NCBI GenBank assembly: GCA_021613335.1
Contig: JAJTWR010000263.1
Span: 2,047,001 to 2,111,000 of the forward strand
DNA from: Whitmania pigra
Lineage: Eukaryota > Annelida > Clitellata > Hirudinida > Haemopidae
Length of the DNA: 64,000 bases
Reading direction: 5' to 3'
Position numbers and translations under genes: made by a program. A model generated the notes under the pieces. The model saw nothing but the letters and a program-made list of their open reading frames with translations, did no database searches and had not been told where the DNA came from. Positions 1-13,963 of this stretch are shown piece after piece; the stretch's first letter is position 1; every line of letters begins with the position of its first letter.

Positions 1-2040
1 AAGAAGTCTTCTTGTGACACCGTGTGCTTTCCAAAACTCCCAGGACTTCAAAGACTCTCCAATTCAATATGAGAGCTGTGATCAGCCCTTTCTGTTTCTC
101 CACATTGGCAATCGGATTGTTTTGCTCCATCCATCTATGAATATCAGGTTTGTCATATTTGTTCACCTTGAATTCATGCCATCGGTCTAGTCCCATTGTA
201 TCTTTAATAATCGCCACATCGCAAACGATGTATTCTGTCTTATTCCAAGCGCAAAGATCTGGAATTCTCGTTCCTAGTACCGTTGGGATTCTGGGTTCCA
301 ATTTCGTTGCGTATCCCTTCTCCTTCAATCTGCTCTCAAGCATTCTCACTATGGCGTCGTGCCTTGCGTGGCGCGGACCGTTGGTTCTGTGGCAGTTCTG
401 AATAATGTGGCCCAGAGACTCGACCTCTTCACAGCCGGCATCGCAAGTAGTGTTGGCCATTGGATTTTTTCTTGCCGATCGCAGTTTGTTATGAAGGACC
501 GCAGCACGAACCCTCACGCATTGCATGAACTTCTGGGTTGGCATCCTGTCAATGCCATCAACCAGCCATTCGCTGGGAACAACAGCACTCATGAAGGACC
601 TTAGGCCATAACCATCCACTGTTTGATAGAGTTGCTCCGCAGCAATCACTTGTCGGAGATTTGATGACTCCGCAGTCCCCTTGTTCGGCTGAGGTTTCCC
701 GAATCTTCTCACTTCGCTCATAACAGTTGTGTTGTGATGCAACAATTCCGTAAGGAATTCGTCTTCGTTACGCTTTGCTTGTTGTATAACTTTGGTCATT
801 CTTTGGATCCTGACATTCGGAATCCAACTTTTCAGCTGGAGAACCCCCAGACCCCCAAACCTGACGGGGGCATGTAAAAACGCATTCACTGTGTCTTTTG
901 GCAATCGCAGCCATCTTCTTACTGCACCTCTGATTGCAACGTCGGCCGCTTTGAGGGCCTTAAGGGAAATTTTGTCAAAGGTGAGCCCGTGAACCAGACT
1001 TGGCAACAAGTGCTTCTTCAGAATGAATAATCTTTGACAAGGCTTGAGTGGAGCACGCGAAATGGAGTGAAGACCCTTCTGAATTCTTTCGCCCAACGAG
1101 GAATATTTCATACGTGGTCCTATTTCAACACCTAGATATTTGTAGGTGTCTGTGATGCTGAGAGCCTTGATTTCCCTTTCCTGCAGTTTCAAGTAAGGTG
1201 TGGGATTAACTATCCACTGCTTGCGTTTGCTGATAATTTCGGTTCTCATCGAGGCACATTTTCCTGGATTCATGATGAGACCGACTTTAGCCATTTCTGT
1301 CTCCAGTTGTCTCAGCATCATTTGCATTCCAATGTCGGTTGAGGACAGCAGAAGGAGATCATATGCGAAAGCAACATAATTACACTTCTGTGACCCAGAT
1401 CCTGCGGTGACGCCGATAGAACTGTCCATGTTGCTCATGAACATGTCAACGACCGCGTTGAAAAGCATAGGAGACATTGGGTCTCCCTGTCTCACTCCTC
1501 TACCAACCGGAATTGCCTCACTGAGTCCGTTCTCCATTTTCATGTAAACTTTGCTGTTGCTGTACAAACTCGTCAGGTATTTGGTTAGCATTGGGGGGTG
1601 CCAAGGCGCCGAACGGCTATCAGGATGGAATGATGGCTCACTGAATCGAAAGCCTTTGCCACGTCTACAAAGGTCATGTTCAATTTTTTCCTTTCCTGTC
1701 TTTTTTTATCGATTAGTGCTTTGACAAACCACACGTTATCACCGAGACCATCGCCGTTTCTGAACGCTTTTTGTCGAGCAGATATTGGCCAAAACTGCAG
1801 CATTCTTTTGTTGATTATCCGATGAAATAATCGGCTCATGATGGGACTGACAGTTATGGGCCTAAATTCATTCGGGGCGGATGGCTCTTTGACTTTCGGA
1901 ATGCAACTGACGATTCCCTCCTTGAATGGAGATGGAGGGAGACAGTCTGGGTGTGCACCGGAACTTGAAAAATGATTTGAACTAGACCACTGGTCCTGGT
2001 AGGGTGAAATCCCCTTCTGTAAGACGTACGTCAGGTGTGG
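1..2040 (-). mobile_element. Degenerate R2/R4-type non-LTR retrotransposon (RT + restriction-like endonuclease), partial
   Basis: Read on the minus strand, about 2040 to 1585 encodes the start of a reverse transcriptase (an FRPITVS-type block, then DVAKAFDSVSH). In another frame, about 1592 down to base 1 is one open frame of roughly 527 codons leaving the window. That frame holds the RGVRQGDP block, the catalytic region, a CX3CX7HX4C zinc knuckle (about 400-447) and a PD...D restriction-like endonuclease core (about 235-290). This domain order is that of the R2/R4 group of non-LTR elements. The two frames are separated by a one-base slip in a run of six G at 1593-1598. The catalytic FADD box reads FAYD (1358-1369). 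A stop lies just upstream of 2040 and no N-terminal zinc fingers were seen, so the copy is 5'-truncated. It is almost certainly dead. Clade is inferred. Confidence 0.85.
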
Positions 2041-2104
2041 TCAATGAACAATGGTCTCGAGGGATATTATCTAGATTGATGACGCTTGCGTTGGGGGCTC
2101 CCAG

Positions 2105-2336
<232 letters not shown>

Positions 2337-2396
2337 AACATTTAAAAAAGCTTTTGATGAGCAATTTAAAAGCAGTTGTTTGAAATATTAAAAGAC

Positions 2397-5300
2397 CTTT
2401 AGGGTGAGAAGTTTTGACTGGTTGATTCTGTTGTAGGTCACTAAATGTTCGATGAGACCTTCCATTATCTGTGGCAGGGGAACTCATTAATTATTTTTGC
2501 TAATCATACATTGCCAATCGATTTATGAATAATTAATAAACTTTACACTGATGGGGACAGTAGAAGAAGGTATGATGGCACTGATGCAGGAGATAATGTT
2601 CTTGTTGTAGCCAGGGTCAGATATCAGGGGAATGGCTGCCTCACAGAATCCCTAACGAAGTAAGAGCACAATTTGTAAATTGCAAATTAAAAAGCCGTAA
2701 CACACAAAACCAACTGCGTTCTTGTCACTGCTGTCTAATACACAGTAACAGCATCTTGATGAATGTCAAATATGAATATGAAAAATATGGTACAGAGTAA
2801 CAAAAAGGGTTAACTGCTAACAAAAGTGTCATAGTCATATTACAATTGCTGCAATGTCCCTTATTTTTCATAAAGTTGATGTTGAAATTACCACAAGAGT
2901 TCTTGAAAGTTTGTCAGTGTTTTCAATTTCTTCAGGATGAGTGTCCTTCTCTGGCTGGTAAAACTTTGTGTAGAAAGCCTGGTGGAAGAAGGGACCACCA
3001 TTCCAGTATTGGATTAAAACTGATTAAAACCAATCGATTGAAGAACAGCAATAAAGGAGATTAAAACTGATTAAAACCAATCGATTGAAGAACAGCAATA
3101 AAGAAGGATGTTCAAAGCATCCTCACCTGCAGAATGGGCATGACGGCATCGAAGATGTAGTGAACGTTGTGGAAGAACAGGGAATCAACATCATTTTCAT
3201 CAGCAACTGAGCTGTTCATTTCATAAAAAAAAGATGGAATTTATGCAGATAGTTTTTTATAATGGGTAAATTATGTGACAACTCATCACTGATTTTAAAG
3301 TAACAATTAAATACTTGTTCTTTAAATTTGATCCTTTTAAACTTAGTAATGGCTTTAAAAATTGTATCAATAATCAACCATTTTTCAGGAATTTTCTTCA
3401 GAAGTTGGAGAGCTCGATCAGGTTGTTTTGAAATGTATTCAGTCAGTTGGTGCAGGTCCTTTGAAATGTGCACCAGAAAATTCCACAGACTCCTGCAACA
3501 GTTATCCATAAAATGAATAAGCAAAGTCTTGTCACTGTTTAATAAATAAATGTTCGTAAGACATGCAAGGTGACCAAATGGGTTGAGTTACTGCATGAGG
3601 TGGTAATGGCAGCAGTTGTAACGTATAACGTTCTCAATTCAACCCCGCACCGCCAGGGAGAACCCTCAGACGAGAGAGCTATATAAACGGCAGAAAAATT
3701 TAAATGTTCCTTCACGTCTTGTTCAGATACGTAAGGCATTCACAAGATCAGATGAAATACAAATTGTCTTTTAGAGGAAACAGCTAGTGAAAGCATTAAC
3801 AACAACATCGACAATGCATTAACAACGACACCATAAAAGCATTAACAACAACATCGACAATGCATTAACAACGACACCAACAAATCATGAGGCAAATCCC
3901 CTGCTCCACTTTCCACAGCACTTCCTGCAGTCTTCATGTAAACCCAGAGAAAGTAGTTCATGAAAGGCCTTTTCAGGTTGTTATTGATTTCAGGATGATT
4001 CATGACCCACAAGAGTTCGTCGACTGACATGATCGTCTGGCACATTGACTCGATAAAACGATTCTCACCCTAACAAGATCAGAATTGCTGCTTAAACTTA
4101 AAAAGAAGTGGAAATATTCAAATTTTTAATGATATTAATAATAATAGTAATAATAAGCAGATAATCCTAGTTAAATTAAAATAGTGTCATTAACATAACT
4201 GACACACTGAAATATAACACAACTGCTACAGCAAATTCACCTCTGCACACGTGGCCAAAAGATCGACTAGGCTGATGAGGTATTTGAGTTGGTTCACGTC
4301 CGCCCCCGAAGTCAGAATCTCCTCCCTCACCTCCCTGGGCTGATCCATGATGGCAGCGAGTTTGTTGTAATCCTGCATGACATATTTCATGACGTAAGCC
4401 TGGTTTCTTTTTAAGGTCAGCCCCAAGCCTTCCACCTTTACGATGACCTGCCATGAATATTAATTATTAAATTTTACCCTTATTAAATGAATAACTAAAT
4501 AAATAACAGATTCAATGTTGATTGGATGTAGCTGCGTGTTAAATTGGTTTTCAGAATTACATAAACTCAGAATTATAATTTACATCAATAAACATAGTTT
4601 ACATTAATAAGAATACTTTTCTTAGGTCATCAATGTTTTTAAGTCAAAAGAAATGAAACTGCTTAAGTAAGAGGCATGTAACCATTTAGCATCAACAACA
4701 TATTAATTGTTCATCCATTAAAACGCTATTTCATAATTTATGAAACTACAACTTATTATAAAACTATGCAAGATTTCAAACCATAATTTATGCAACTACG
4801 TTATAATATGAAACTATGCAAGACTTCGAACCTTCAGCAAATCAAGAAATTCAGCTCCTGCTCTTTCCTGCAACGTTCCAATCAAATCGACGATGTTTTG
4901 AATTTGTTGCGGAAGGATCTTCAGACACGTCCGTTGGTTGCCGATGAATGCCTCGAATAAAAACAATGAAGTTCAAAGTTTAACAAGACTAATAATTACA
5001 ACTTCACTTTAACATTATAAATAACATCAATGCTTGTGAAGTACATAATTACTGAACAATAAATATGCATGGAAGCTGGTTAATAATAAATCAAATTAAT
5101 ATTTTATTCTCACCTCTTTCAGAGCGACGGCAACCTCGGATTCGACTACTTTGATCTTCAAAAGGATGTCCAGTCTCTCGAACATCCTCATCTGAACGAG
5201 TTCATTTCCTCTGGCCAGTGCCTTCAGAAGTCTCAAGCACTTCTTCAGAATAACTTCCAACCCTCTGTACTGCTCCTGAGTTGAAATGAACCAAAACATA

Positions 5301-8300
5301 TTTAAATACCTATAGTTCTGCAAATAATAGTCAAATAAGAACAAATCAACAACATGCCAACGACAAGAATTTAAACAAATGAATGTTATCATCCAGTTTT
5401 TTGGAATTAAACAGATGTTGATAAATAGCATTAAACCATCAACTTGGCATCGATTTCAGAGGTGAGCATGTCAAAAACCAATGTGAGGACCTCTGTTGAA
5501 ATAATTACATAAAATAACATCATGAAATGAACTATTATGAAATAATATCATGAAATATTATAAAATAATAACATGAAATATCTTTAGTACCATATTGATT
5601 ATAACCCTTTTCATAATTCTAACCATGGTTGATCAAAATGTTCTGGTTCATTGGGTTCCTTTCAGTCTCCTCTTTTGGAATGTGACAAAATCTAAAGTTT
5701 GTTTCATTTTAATATATAAAACAGACCTATAAAATATAAGATAAGTAGATTTAATACCTACAAATCAATAAACAATTATTAATAATATTATTTAATATAC
5801 TTACTTAAAGAAAACATATTGAATGCATAAACATGAATATGTTAATTAATATCCAAACCCTGTGTAAGTATCAAGCACACTGCCCATGGACTTGACTTGA
5901 TCATCATTCAACTTGGCCTTCGAATACCTCCTCAGGATGGGCATTGTCCGAGCAACCTCCCTGTGCACGTGGCACGAGTCGGTCGTTATGAGCACCTTAA
6001 AGAATCATTAAATAGTTAAGGCATGCATAATTAATTAATCCAGTCATTAGGTCATCATTATTATTAAGTAATATTTAGTAAATAAATGATAAGAATATTA
6101 ATGATGATGAGAGTCATAATGAGCACAATAGGTCTTGGAAATGTATAAGTATAGATAACCACAAACTTAGTAAATATAAATGTCGACATATTTATATTTA
6201 TAAATACTTGACTTAAACCTGTCTTTATATTTTTTTGTTTTTAAATTCAATAATAAGAAACAGAACATTAAAATGTGTGAACCCCTGAATAAGACGTGAC
6301 AAAAATGTCATTGGAATTGTTTACCATGGCTCGTATGGCGAGCTTGAAGAGTTTTGTTTTAGCAGAGTAAAACTTGTTCAAGAGTGACAGAGATTTGTTG
6401 ATCATCTTGTCATACTTGTAGTTTGAAAGATCCTTTTAAAAAATTAAGATAAAGGGATCAATGATCTCAATTTATTGATAATAATAAGAGTTTTTGTTAT
6501 TATTGATTAAGTAAATATAAATCCTCTTTAACAAATGGTGCATTCCTCCAAAAGTCAAAAATAATAGTAATTACATGATTACATGATCACACGATTACCA
6601 TGAGAATTGAAGTGATTTGTTCTGAGTCGAAGTAAGATGTTGATTCAAACATGTACTTTAAATCTTTTACTGCTTTTCTTTGCAAGTTAATTCCTCTCCT
6701 GAAAATAAGAACAATTTTGAGATGCCAATTTGAACACATTTAATTAAATTTAAACACAATTAATCAAAATAAGCAAATTCTATCCTTTACTACAGTAAAA
6801 CATTTGAACCAACTTGGACAGGTCAAAAGGATCAAATTGTTCCTCCAGCAAAGGACACAGAATGCTGTGCACACCTTTCAACTTATTAGCAGCCAGTTCA
6901 CTTGTCTTGAACTTTGCAATGAAGCTCTCAAGTCTCGAGTTGAACTGAAATGTCAGCAAAAGATCCAACACTTCCATGGCTCTGCAGCATTTAAAGAAAT
7001 AAATCAGAAAATGTAAAAATTCAACAAACAATACAAACAATACAAAATACAAATATAAAAAACAACTTACTGGTACTTGGCATTAACCAGGGCTTCACAT
7101 TCCTTGCTAGGTTCAAATCTGTCCTTTGACCTGTACATTTGGACTATCTTTTGAGCCTCTTTAGAGAATCCTTCAAATAATATTTGAATTCACAATCATT
7201 CATTGATTAGGACCAAATTTATTGAGTGGAAAAGTCTACTGGAACATAGTCATACGTTATATTATGCTGACTAAATGATTAGGATAGACTTTAACTAAAT
7301 GCTTTTAGTATATTATTTAAGTATAAATGCTGATTGATTGCCTTTGCTCAAAATGTTCAAACCTTTGTCTGTGTCAGGTGGAAATGGCTTGTCATGCTTG
7401 CATTCAAGAATTATTAGAAGCGGCTTCAGAAGTTTTTTAATGTCCTCACTGCCATAGTAACCAAATTTCACAAGAAAGTGAAACAGTCTCAGCACCTGTG
7501 AAATCCCACCAATCAATAAATATGCAACTACCTCAGTAGTATGCAATTACTTCAGCAAATATCAATATCACCATAACACTATGTTAATATAATATTTGAA
7601 ATTGTTATTCATAGTGCACATCCATGCAAATGCAGACTGATTTTTTTGCTCTTATCATTAAAACCTGTTCAATGAGCATGTTGTGCCCCCTCTGTGAGGC
7701 AATCATTTCCTTGATGTCCAACAAGAATTCTGCAATCCAGTCTCGAATCACAGGGAACAGAGTCACCAAGTCCTTTATTATCTGCAAGCAGCAATCAGTC
7801 AATCATGATTGAAAGTCATTAACATAATTTATTTAATATTTACCCCTTCTGGTGCAAGCCAGTTCTCAATTGCAGGAATAGACTTTTTAACCTGTAAAAT
7901 TGGTTAAATTTTAAATTAAAAAATTGAATCAACAGGAAGATAAATAACTCCTTAGGCCATTATCCTAATGGCATACCTTCTCAAGGGTAAAGGAAAACAT
8001 TAAAAACAACACACTTCTCCAAAATTATTGAAGTCATATCAATTAAGAACCAGCACTGGATTAAAAAAAATAAGGTCGATTGAATGGACTAACAAATTCT
8101 CCATCAGCATTTGGTCCTGGAGAAAGAATGTCTTCGTAGATAAAGGAGAGGTTTGTATGATCGAGAACGGAATAATTGGTGCCAACATCAATGTAGAGGC
8201 CTGTTGGGTCGTAGAAGGTTTTGAATCACAATGTCTCCTCATGAGGAGAACAAGAATTCACATTTTATCAAACAATAAAAATTACAACTGAAAAACAATT

Positions 8301-11300
8301 ACACCTCTATTAATGACTTGTTTGTTGATTAAATTTCAAGATGATACTGATAAGCATACACCAAAGATCCAAAGAACAATTTCAAACAACTTGTCTCACC
8401 TATGATAAGGTCACAATATTTAGCCCTGAGACTGTCAGGCAGCAGTGTGGATCTGAGAGAGAGGAAGGCCTCGTCCCAAGTGAGAATCCCAAGCTCTCGA
8501 GTGATGACGAAAATCGAGAAGTCATTTCGACCCTGGAAATTATCAGAAATGTGAATAACTTTTAAACATTTTGAAAATAGAATTCATTGTTCCTACATAG
8601 CATAGATTCCCATAGAGATCCAACTGATGTTCAAAAAAGATCACATCTTCATCATTGAAGCATGTGCTTTCCTTCTGCATCACAAAAATGAAAACTTGAG
8701 AATAAATATTTTTTTTATATTTTTTGTTGGACGGACGTGATAATCTAGTCTTAGATGCAAAAATCAAGTAGAAACACTTGAGATTTATTATGACCATCAA
8801 TTACTAGGCAATTAATTGCTTATCAACAAAAATAAATTTTTCAGATGATAGTAGAAAGTTTAACAAACGTCAACAAATTCGTGCAAGGGATCCCAGGTCA
8901 TTCCATTGTTTCTTGAGACATAAATTATATTTGGCTGTCCATTCACATTCTGACCTCTCTCAGTCAAGAATCTCATCCCAACCTAATAAAGTCATTCAAA
9001 TTGAAGTGCAAAACATCACAAAACATAACATCAGCAATTACTTACCTTGTCCCTCCTGAGCCAGTGCTCCGTAATGTATGTCTGGTTGTTTGGAATTGCT
9101 ACACCATTGCAGACGCACAACACATTTAAGAGATCCAGGTACCTGTAGTTCTAAAATCATAATTCAAATCATGAACAAATGTATAAATAAAAGAAAATTC
9201 TTTTCTATACAATAAAATTGAATGTTTCCTTATAACATGTTAAAGTTTCTGTTTACTTTGTTAAGCTTCAATAGGCCAACAAAGAGTTCTATCTGCTCTT
9301 GACTTATTCTGTCCACAATCTTTCTGTTGTCGCGAATCAGCTCGGCGATCATTTTTGCAACATTCAAACCGATGTCGCCCTGATATCAAAACAAAACAAA
9401 ATACAAACCTGTGAGTATAATTTTGGATGAATTTAAAATTAATTTATGTTACACACAAACAAATTTTGAAACTCAAGGTATCAACAACTTGAATTCATTT
9501 TAGAAATTCATAAGTTAGATACTTGTAAAAACACTTCCTCACCACTTTGACAGTTATCTGAGTTTGGAAGAAGTCAATGTATTTGGCAAAGTAGAGAGCA
9601 TTTTTGCGACTGTTCCCAATCATGTAAGTGTACAAAACATCGTATGCTCCCTTGAAAATCTTTGTGAGATGAGTTTGATCTGATGCTCCTTGGAGAGGAT
9701 GCTGAAGCACTCTCACCAACAAATCTATAATCTGAAATCACATAACAGGTCTATAATCTGATATCACATAATCACAGCATCAAGCAACAGGTATTGCATA
9801 CCTTAACTCCTAACAACATGACAAAATTTACCATTCAAATTAAACTATTCTTATGAGAATGTTGTTTTTCCTGCACCTCATGCTATTCATTAATTTTTTT
9901 AATTTGTCATGAAAGGATCCTTACTCTGAGGTTTCTCATAAGCTTCTGCCTCTTCTTACTGGCTACTCCCTTGATGATCATGAAATTCTTCAGCTCTTCC
10001 AAAGCCTTGACATTGTTATTGTTGATAATAACAAATCAAAAATCATTACAGGAGAAGAAAGTAACTTGAATGAATGGAACTCACCTGAGTTATTTTGAAT
10101 GCTTTCTTTGCATTCAAAATTTTCCCAAGGTTTCTCTGTCCAAATACGATAAATAAAATCAATAAATGGCAACCCCAGCTAACATGAATTCTCATTAATA
10201 AAGAGAACTCACATCGATGATGTGGTTGAGCAGAAATGGCACCATGCCAGAGGTATAATTGAACGCCAACATGTTTTCTGGCTCCACCACTTGAAGGGTG
10301 TATGCATCATGATAGACTTTCTCACCACTAGCTGATATCTAAAAAGATATCGTTGTTGTAATACTAATGATTATTACTGTGATTGTTTTCAAATTTAGAA
10401 TTTAAATTTTTAAGCCTTTAAGTAAGGTTACCTTCCTTAAGGTGGCAGCGTCCCATCTCAGGCTCTTCAGGGATTCCCCACTTTCCCCTTCTGTTTGCCT
10501 CAGCTGCCTTCTCACATATTCTTCATCTAATAACAGCTTAGTAATTAATCAGTTTTCACGTTCTATACATGATCAAAATTAAAGTAATAAAGTGGATTTG
10601 GATGACCCAATGCTTAAACAAATATTAAATCAGAGCAGCTAACCTAAAATTACACAGCATAAGTAATTTATTTATTAATATTAACCAACTGTAACAATAA
10701 TTATATAATTTACTTAACAATTATATTAATAATATAATTAAATAAATATAGCTTGCATCAAGCAAGTGTATACCCCTCATGGCATGGAGCCAATACCCTG
10801 TAATGACATGCTCAATCCTTGCATAGCTGTCAAAGATGATCTCATCTACTTCCTGTGATTAACATTAAAAACACATCATAATAATGTACATTGTAATAAC
10901 ACGTATTCTCATTAGCAGGCATTCCTATCTTTTAATGATCTCTAAAAAAATTAATTACAAATTCAAAGAACTCACCTTGGCCTTTTAGAAAGCATGAATC
11001 ACAATTAAAATAAAATTTAAAATATTTATACTTTATGTTTAATAATATCCACGTGTGAGACAAAACTTAAATTTGGATACATGTGAGACAAACCTTGATG
11101 ACCGGGTGGACCCTGAAGACCGTTCTCGGGTCGTTTGAATCTGAGGTGAGGGTCACCTTCCTATCTGTGGTGATGCAGAGGTACTGCCGAGTGGTCATGT
11201 GTCGGAAGCGAATCTGCTGCTCCCATCTGATCACATCACCTTGAAGGAATAACCATTGTTCATATGGTTTAATATTCAGTTTGTCAGATGTTGTTATGTC

Positions 11301-13963
11301 ACACTATGTTATTGAATTGGTGAGGTACTTTTTTTTCTTAATCTGACTAAAATAATGAAACACCATTCATGTTTAGGAACTGAAGAAATCCTCTCATTGA
11401 GACAGTGATAAACAGAAAGGTTATTCATGTCCTAAATAGGTTAAAAATGTATTGCTAAAAATTAAAAATAAAAAATGTTAATAAAAACATTACATCTCAA
11501 AATCTCTAATGTAACACAAAAAGGTCACCATTGAGCAAGCTGGTCTCAGTTTCAACCTGCCAAAACGTGTTGGCAGAAGTTGTCGGGTAGAGGGATTTTG
11601 GAACTAACTGATCGACCTCTCTGATCCTAAGATGAACTGAAAACAAATGAAAACAATTATTTAAATAAATTACGTAATAGCCGTAGAATACCATTAAATG
11701 CCTGCATTAAAAAGTAAAAGTTTATAGCTTGCTGAATTAATGAATATTAATTTAATACCATGAGTCACCGATACACATCATCATAATTTGATGAAAATGT
11801 TTTTTCATCTCTCATCATTGCTTAATATTAAGTTGAGTAAAATCTTTTGTGACAAAGAGAGTCCAACCATCTTCTGTGACCTCATCATCAAACAATCCTT
11901 CTGCCACCACAAATGCTTCCAATTCTTTGTGGAAAAGTCTGATGACACTTCCACCCTAGAAACATTAATACAAATTCTCAATGTGATCCCTTATCTGAAA
12001 CACTAAATACTAAATTTCAAAAATACAAAATTCCAAAAGTAACCCTGAGATATTCTTTTTGCTCCTCTGAGTGCCTGTAGCATTTGACGACAGTGAAACC
12101 AGCGGGTTGAACGCCCAGATTCAACTCAGAACTGAAACAACAAATCAGTCACTTCACGAACAAAAATAAATCACATGCAAAATTTATACATGTACGTATG
12201 TAAACAAAATTATATAACCATGCCTTTGTCTTGTACTTTAAAACTATTCTGCAAGTTCACTATTGAACTAATCCCAAAAAATCCCATTAAATAATAATAT
12301 CACTAGCAATTATTATTATTATTATTAATTAGCACTACTATTTTTCTTATTATTATCACTATTATTATCATTATTATTACTGTTATTATAACTATTATCA
12401 TAATCTTAGCAAAGGAGCATGTTTGATGTGAAGTCCCTTCTTATGTAAGACAGCCTCAAGAGAGGATGATGGAATGGAAAACAAGAAGCACCTCTGAGTA
12501 AACAACATTACTCACATCCTGTATTGAAAGTAAACACTCTACTGACCTACTTGTACAGTCATCTAACCCCCTTTGCTGGCCAATCATTTTGATACAGAAT
12601 TCAAACATAAACATTGCATTGAACAAAATGAAAAATAAATTAATAATAATAATGCATATTAATAAATAAAGAATAATTGATGGTTCATAAGTAATAAATC
12701 GAAATTCCTGTAATAGTGAGCAGTTAAAGATCAATGGAAACGCTGACCCGACTGAAAAGTTGTCGATTTTCCAAGGTGAGCCGACATGGAAAAACTGTCC
12801 AGGTGACTTAACACTCTCGAAGATAATTTGATCAAATATTTGCACCTAAAGAAAGCAAGTTTATGTTAAAAGAACATTAAAAAATAATAATAAAGAATAA
12901 TAATGCTGAAATGAAATCTAACAGATTCTCCCTCTGTTTTAACTTTGTATCTTGGCAGAATTTTTATCTGAGCATGTTTTCCATTGTAATCCAGCAGGTG
13001 AACCTACAAGAAATATAATTACCTAATCTAATTTACTGTTTATTTTGTATACAAGATTTTCTGAATTAGTGCTTATTTCATGGAGTTCCAAAGGAAAAAT
13101 GATGACTCAATTTCGGTGAGATTTCCTCTTAACAACGAACAAATCAGGGCTTAATAATCACCAGCATGTTGTTTTTGTCTCTCCTGCTCGTTGTCGTCGT
13201 GCTGATGTGGATGAATTTTTCAGTGAAGACATGCTTCAGCTGAAAACAAATTACTTATTCAAAATGAATCCAACAAATTACTTATTCAAAATCAATCCAA
13301 CCTGAATTATTTCTCCATATCTGACTCTCTTTCCATGTTGCCTTTTCTGTTCCGCTACATTGTCATCGTTTTCAGCATCAGCAGCAAACTAATGAAATAA
13401 GAAGATTAAATAAGCTCCAAGATTTTGCAGTGATTGATTAACAAACTCAACAATTCATCTCACAAACTTTAGCCTGGGCTTTTTGTGCTCTAATTTCCAA
13501 GCTGTCCTGTCCCTCACTGTGATGCTGGAGGAGTTTTCTGAACTTCTTGTTCAGTTTGTATCGATTTTGAATGCAAACTTGAAATTGTATTGCTGTCAAA
13601 ACATACAAAATATTAATAAAAATGCAAATTAATTCACAGTCGTAATTTCATTTAATTCACAACAATAAAATACTGCTGACATTGGCTGACAATAGTGATA
13701 CAATCGCTCAGTAAATATCATACGGTCTCTTCTCGAGTTACCTTGTGGACATGGCACATGTTTTGGTTTTTCCCTATCTTGCCATTGGTAAACATAAATA
13801 CTATTGAATGCTGAGCTGAAACGACATTTTAAAAATACATGCGACATTGCTAAAGGTTTAAAAACAAAACTGTCGCTCACCTTGTTTGAACGTTGTAAAC
13901 GTAGCCCTCGTTTTCTTCGCAATAAAGGCTAATAAAATCTCCAAAGCAAAGAAAATCGCTCAT
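2397..13963 (-). CDS. ITPR-like: IP3-receptor-family Ca2+ channel, N-terminal about 1,535 residues (3' end outside window)
   Basis: Likely a divergent inositol trisphosphate receptor, an endoplasmic reticulum Ca2+-release channel. Exons: 13963-13881, 13815-13742, 13592-13468, 13388-13302, 13239-13162, 13003-12923, 12845-12748, 12131-12044, 11955-11868, 11636-11529, 11239-11094, 10981-10976, 10852-10774, 10526-10432, 10338-10213, 10135-10085, 10005-9925, 9731-9543, 9379-9257, 9150-9046, 8982-8869, 8674-8597, 8532-8400, 8200-8094, 7891-7844, 7781-7665, 7495-7363, 7170-7071, 6981-6802, 6698-6599, 6432-6325, 5995-5859, 5691-5624, 5492-5437, 5275-5114, 4951-4832, 4447-4241, 4069-3878, 3527-3343, 3211-3127, 2978-2892, 2651-2547, 2468-2397. 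Phases close throughout; the donor at 6802 is weak. The start MSDFLCFGD matches the family N-terminus. MIR-type beta-trefoils (about 75-400), a KKRQKLMR helix (488-495) and the SRK triplet (539-541) align with the IP3-binding core; RIH-type helical repeats follow. The pore is not in this window. SPRY domains are absent, against a ryanodine receptor. Confidence 0.85.
3009..3105. repeat. Intronic tandem duplication, unit about 48 bp, two copies
   Basis: A segment starting near GATTAAAACTGATTAAAACC and ending near CAGCAATAAAG is present twice back to back (about 3010-3057 and 3058-3105), in the intron between exons 3211-3127 and 2978-2892 of the IP3-receptor-like gene. The copies are almost identical, so the duplication is recent. 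Confidence 0.9.
3790..3880. repeat. Tandem duplication, unit about 48 bp, reaching a splice donor
   Basis: The block GCATTAACAACAACATCGAC...AACGACACCA occurs twice in succession (about 3790-3834 and 3838-3880). The right-hand copy runs into the 3' edge of exon 4069-3878 of the IP3-receptor-like gene and includes its splice donor, so the duplication probably began at the exon boundary. Confidence 0.85.
10976..10981 (-). other. Candidate 6-nt microexon (Ala-Lys) in the IP3-receptor-like gene
   Basis: On the minus strand a run ending in AAAAG precedes GCCAAG, which is followed by a good donor (GTGAG). Both neighbouring exons (11239-11094 and 10852-10774) are in phase 0 here, so inclusion adds exactly two residues and skipping keeps the frame. 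This could be a real alternative microexon or a chance splice-like string. Confidence 0.4.

Noticed and set aside
1..2040. 28S-specific R2 insertion
   Set aside because: The visible flank is a microsatellite next to a protein-coding gene, not ribosomal DNA; the clade was therefore left as R2/R4 type.
2397..13963. Ryanodine receptor as identity
   Set aside because: No SPRY or RyR repeat domains, and the KKRQKLMR helix and trefoil layout match IP3 receptors.
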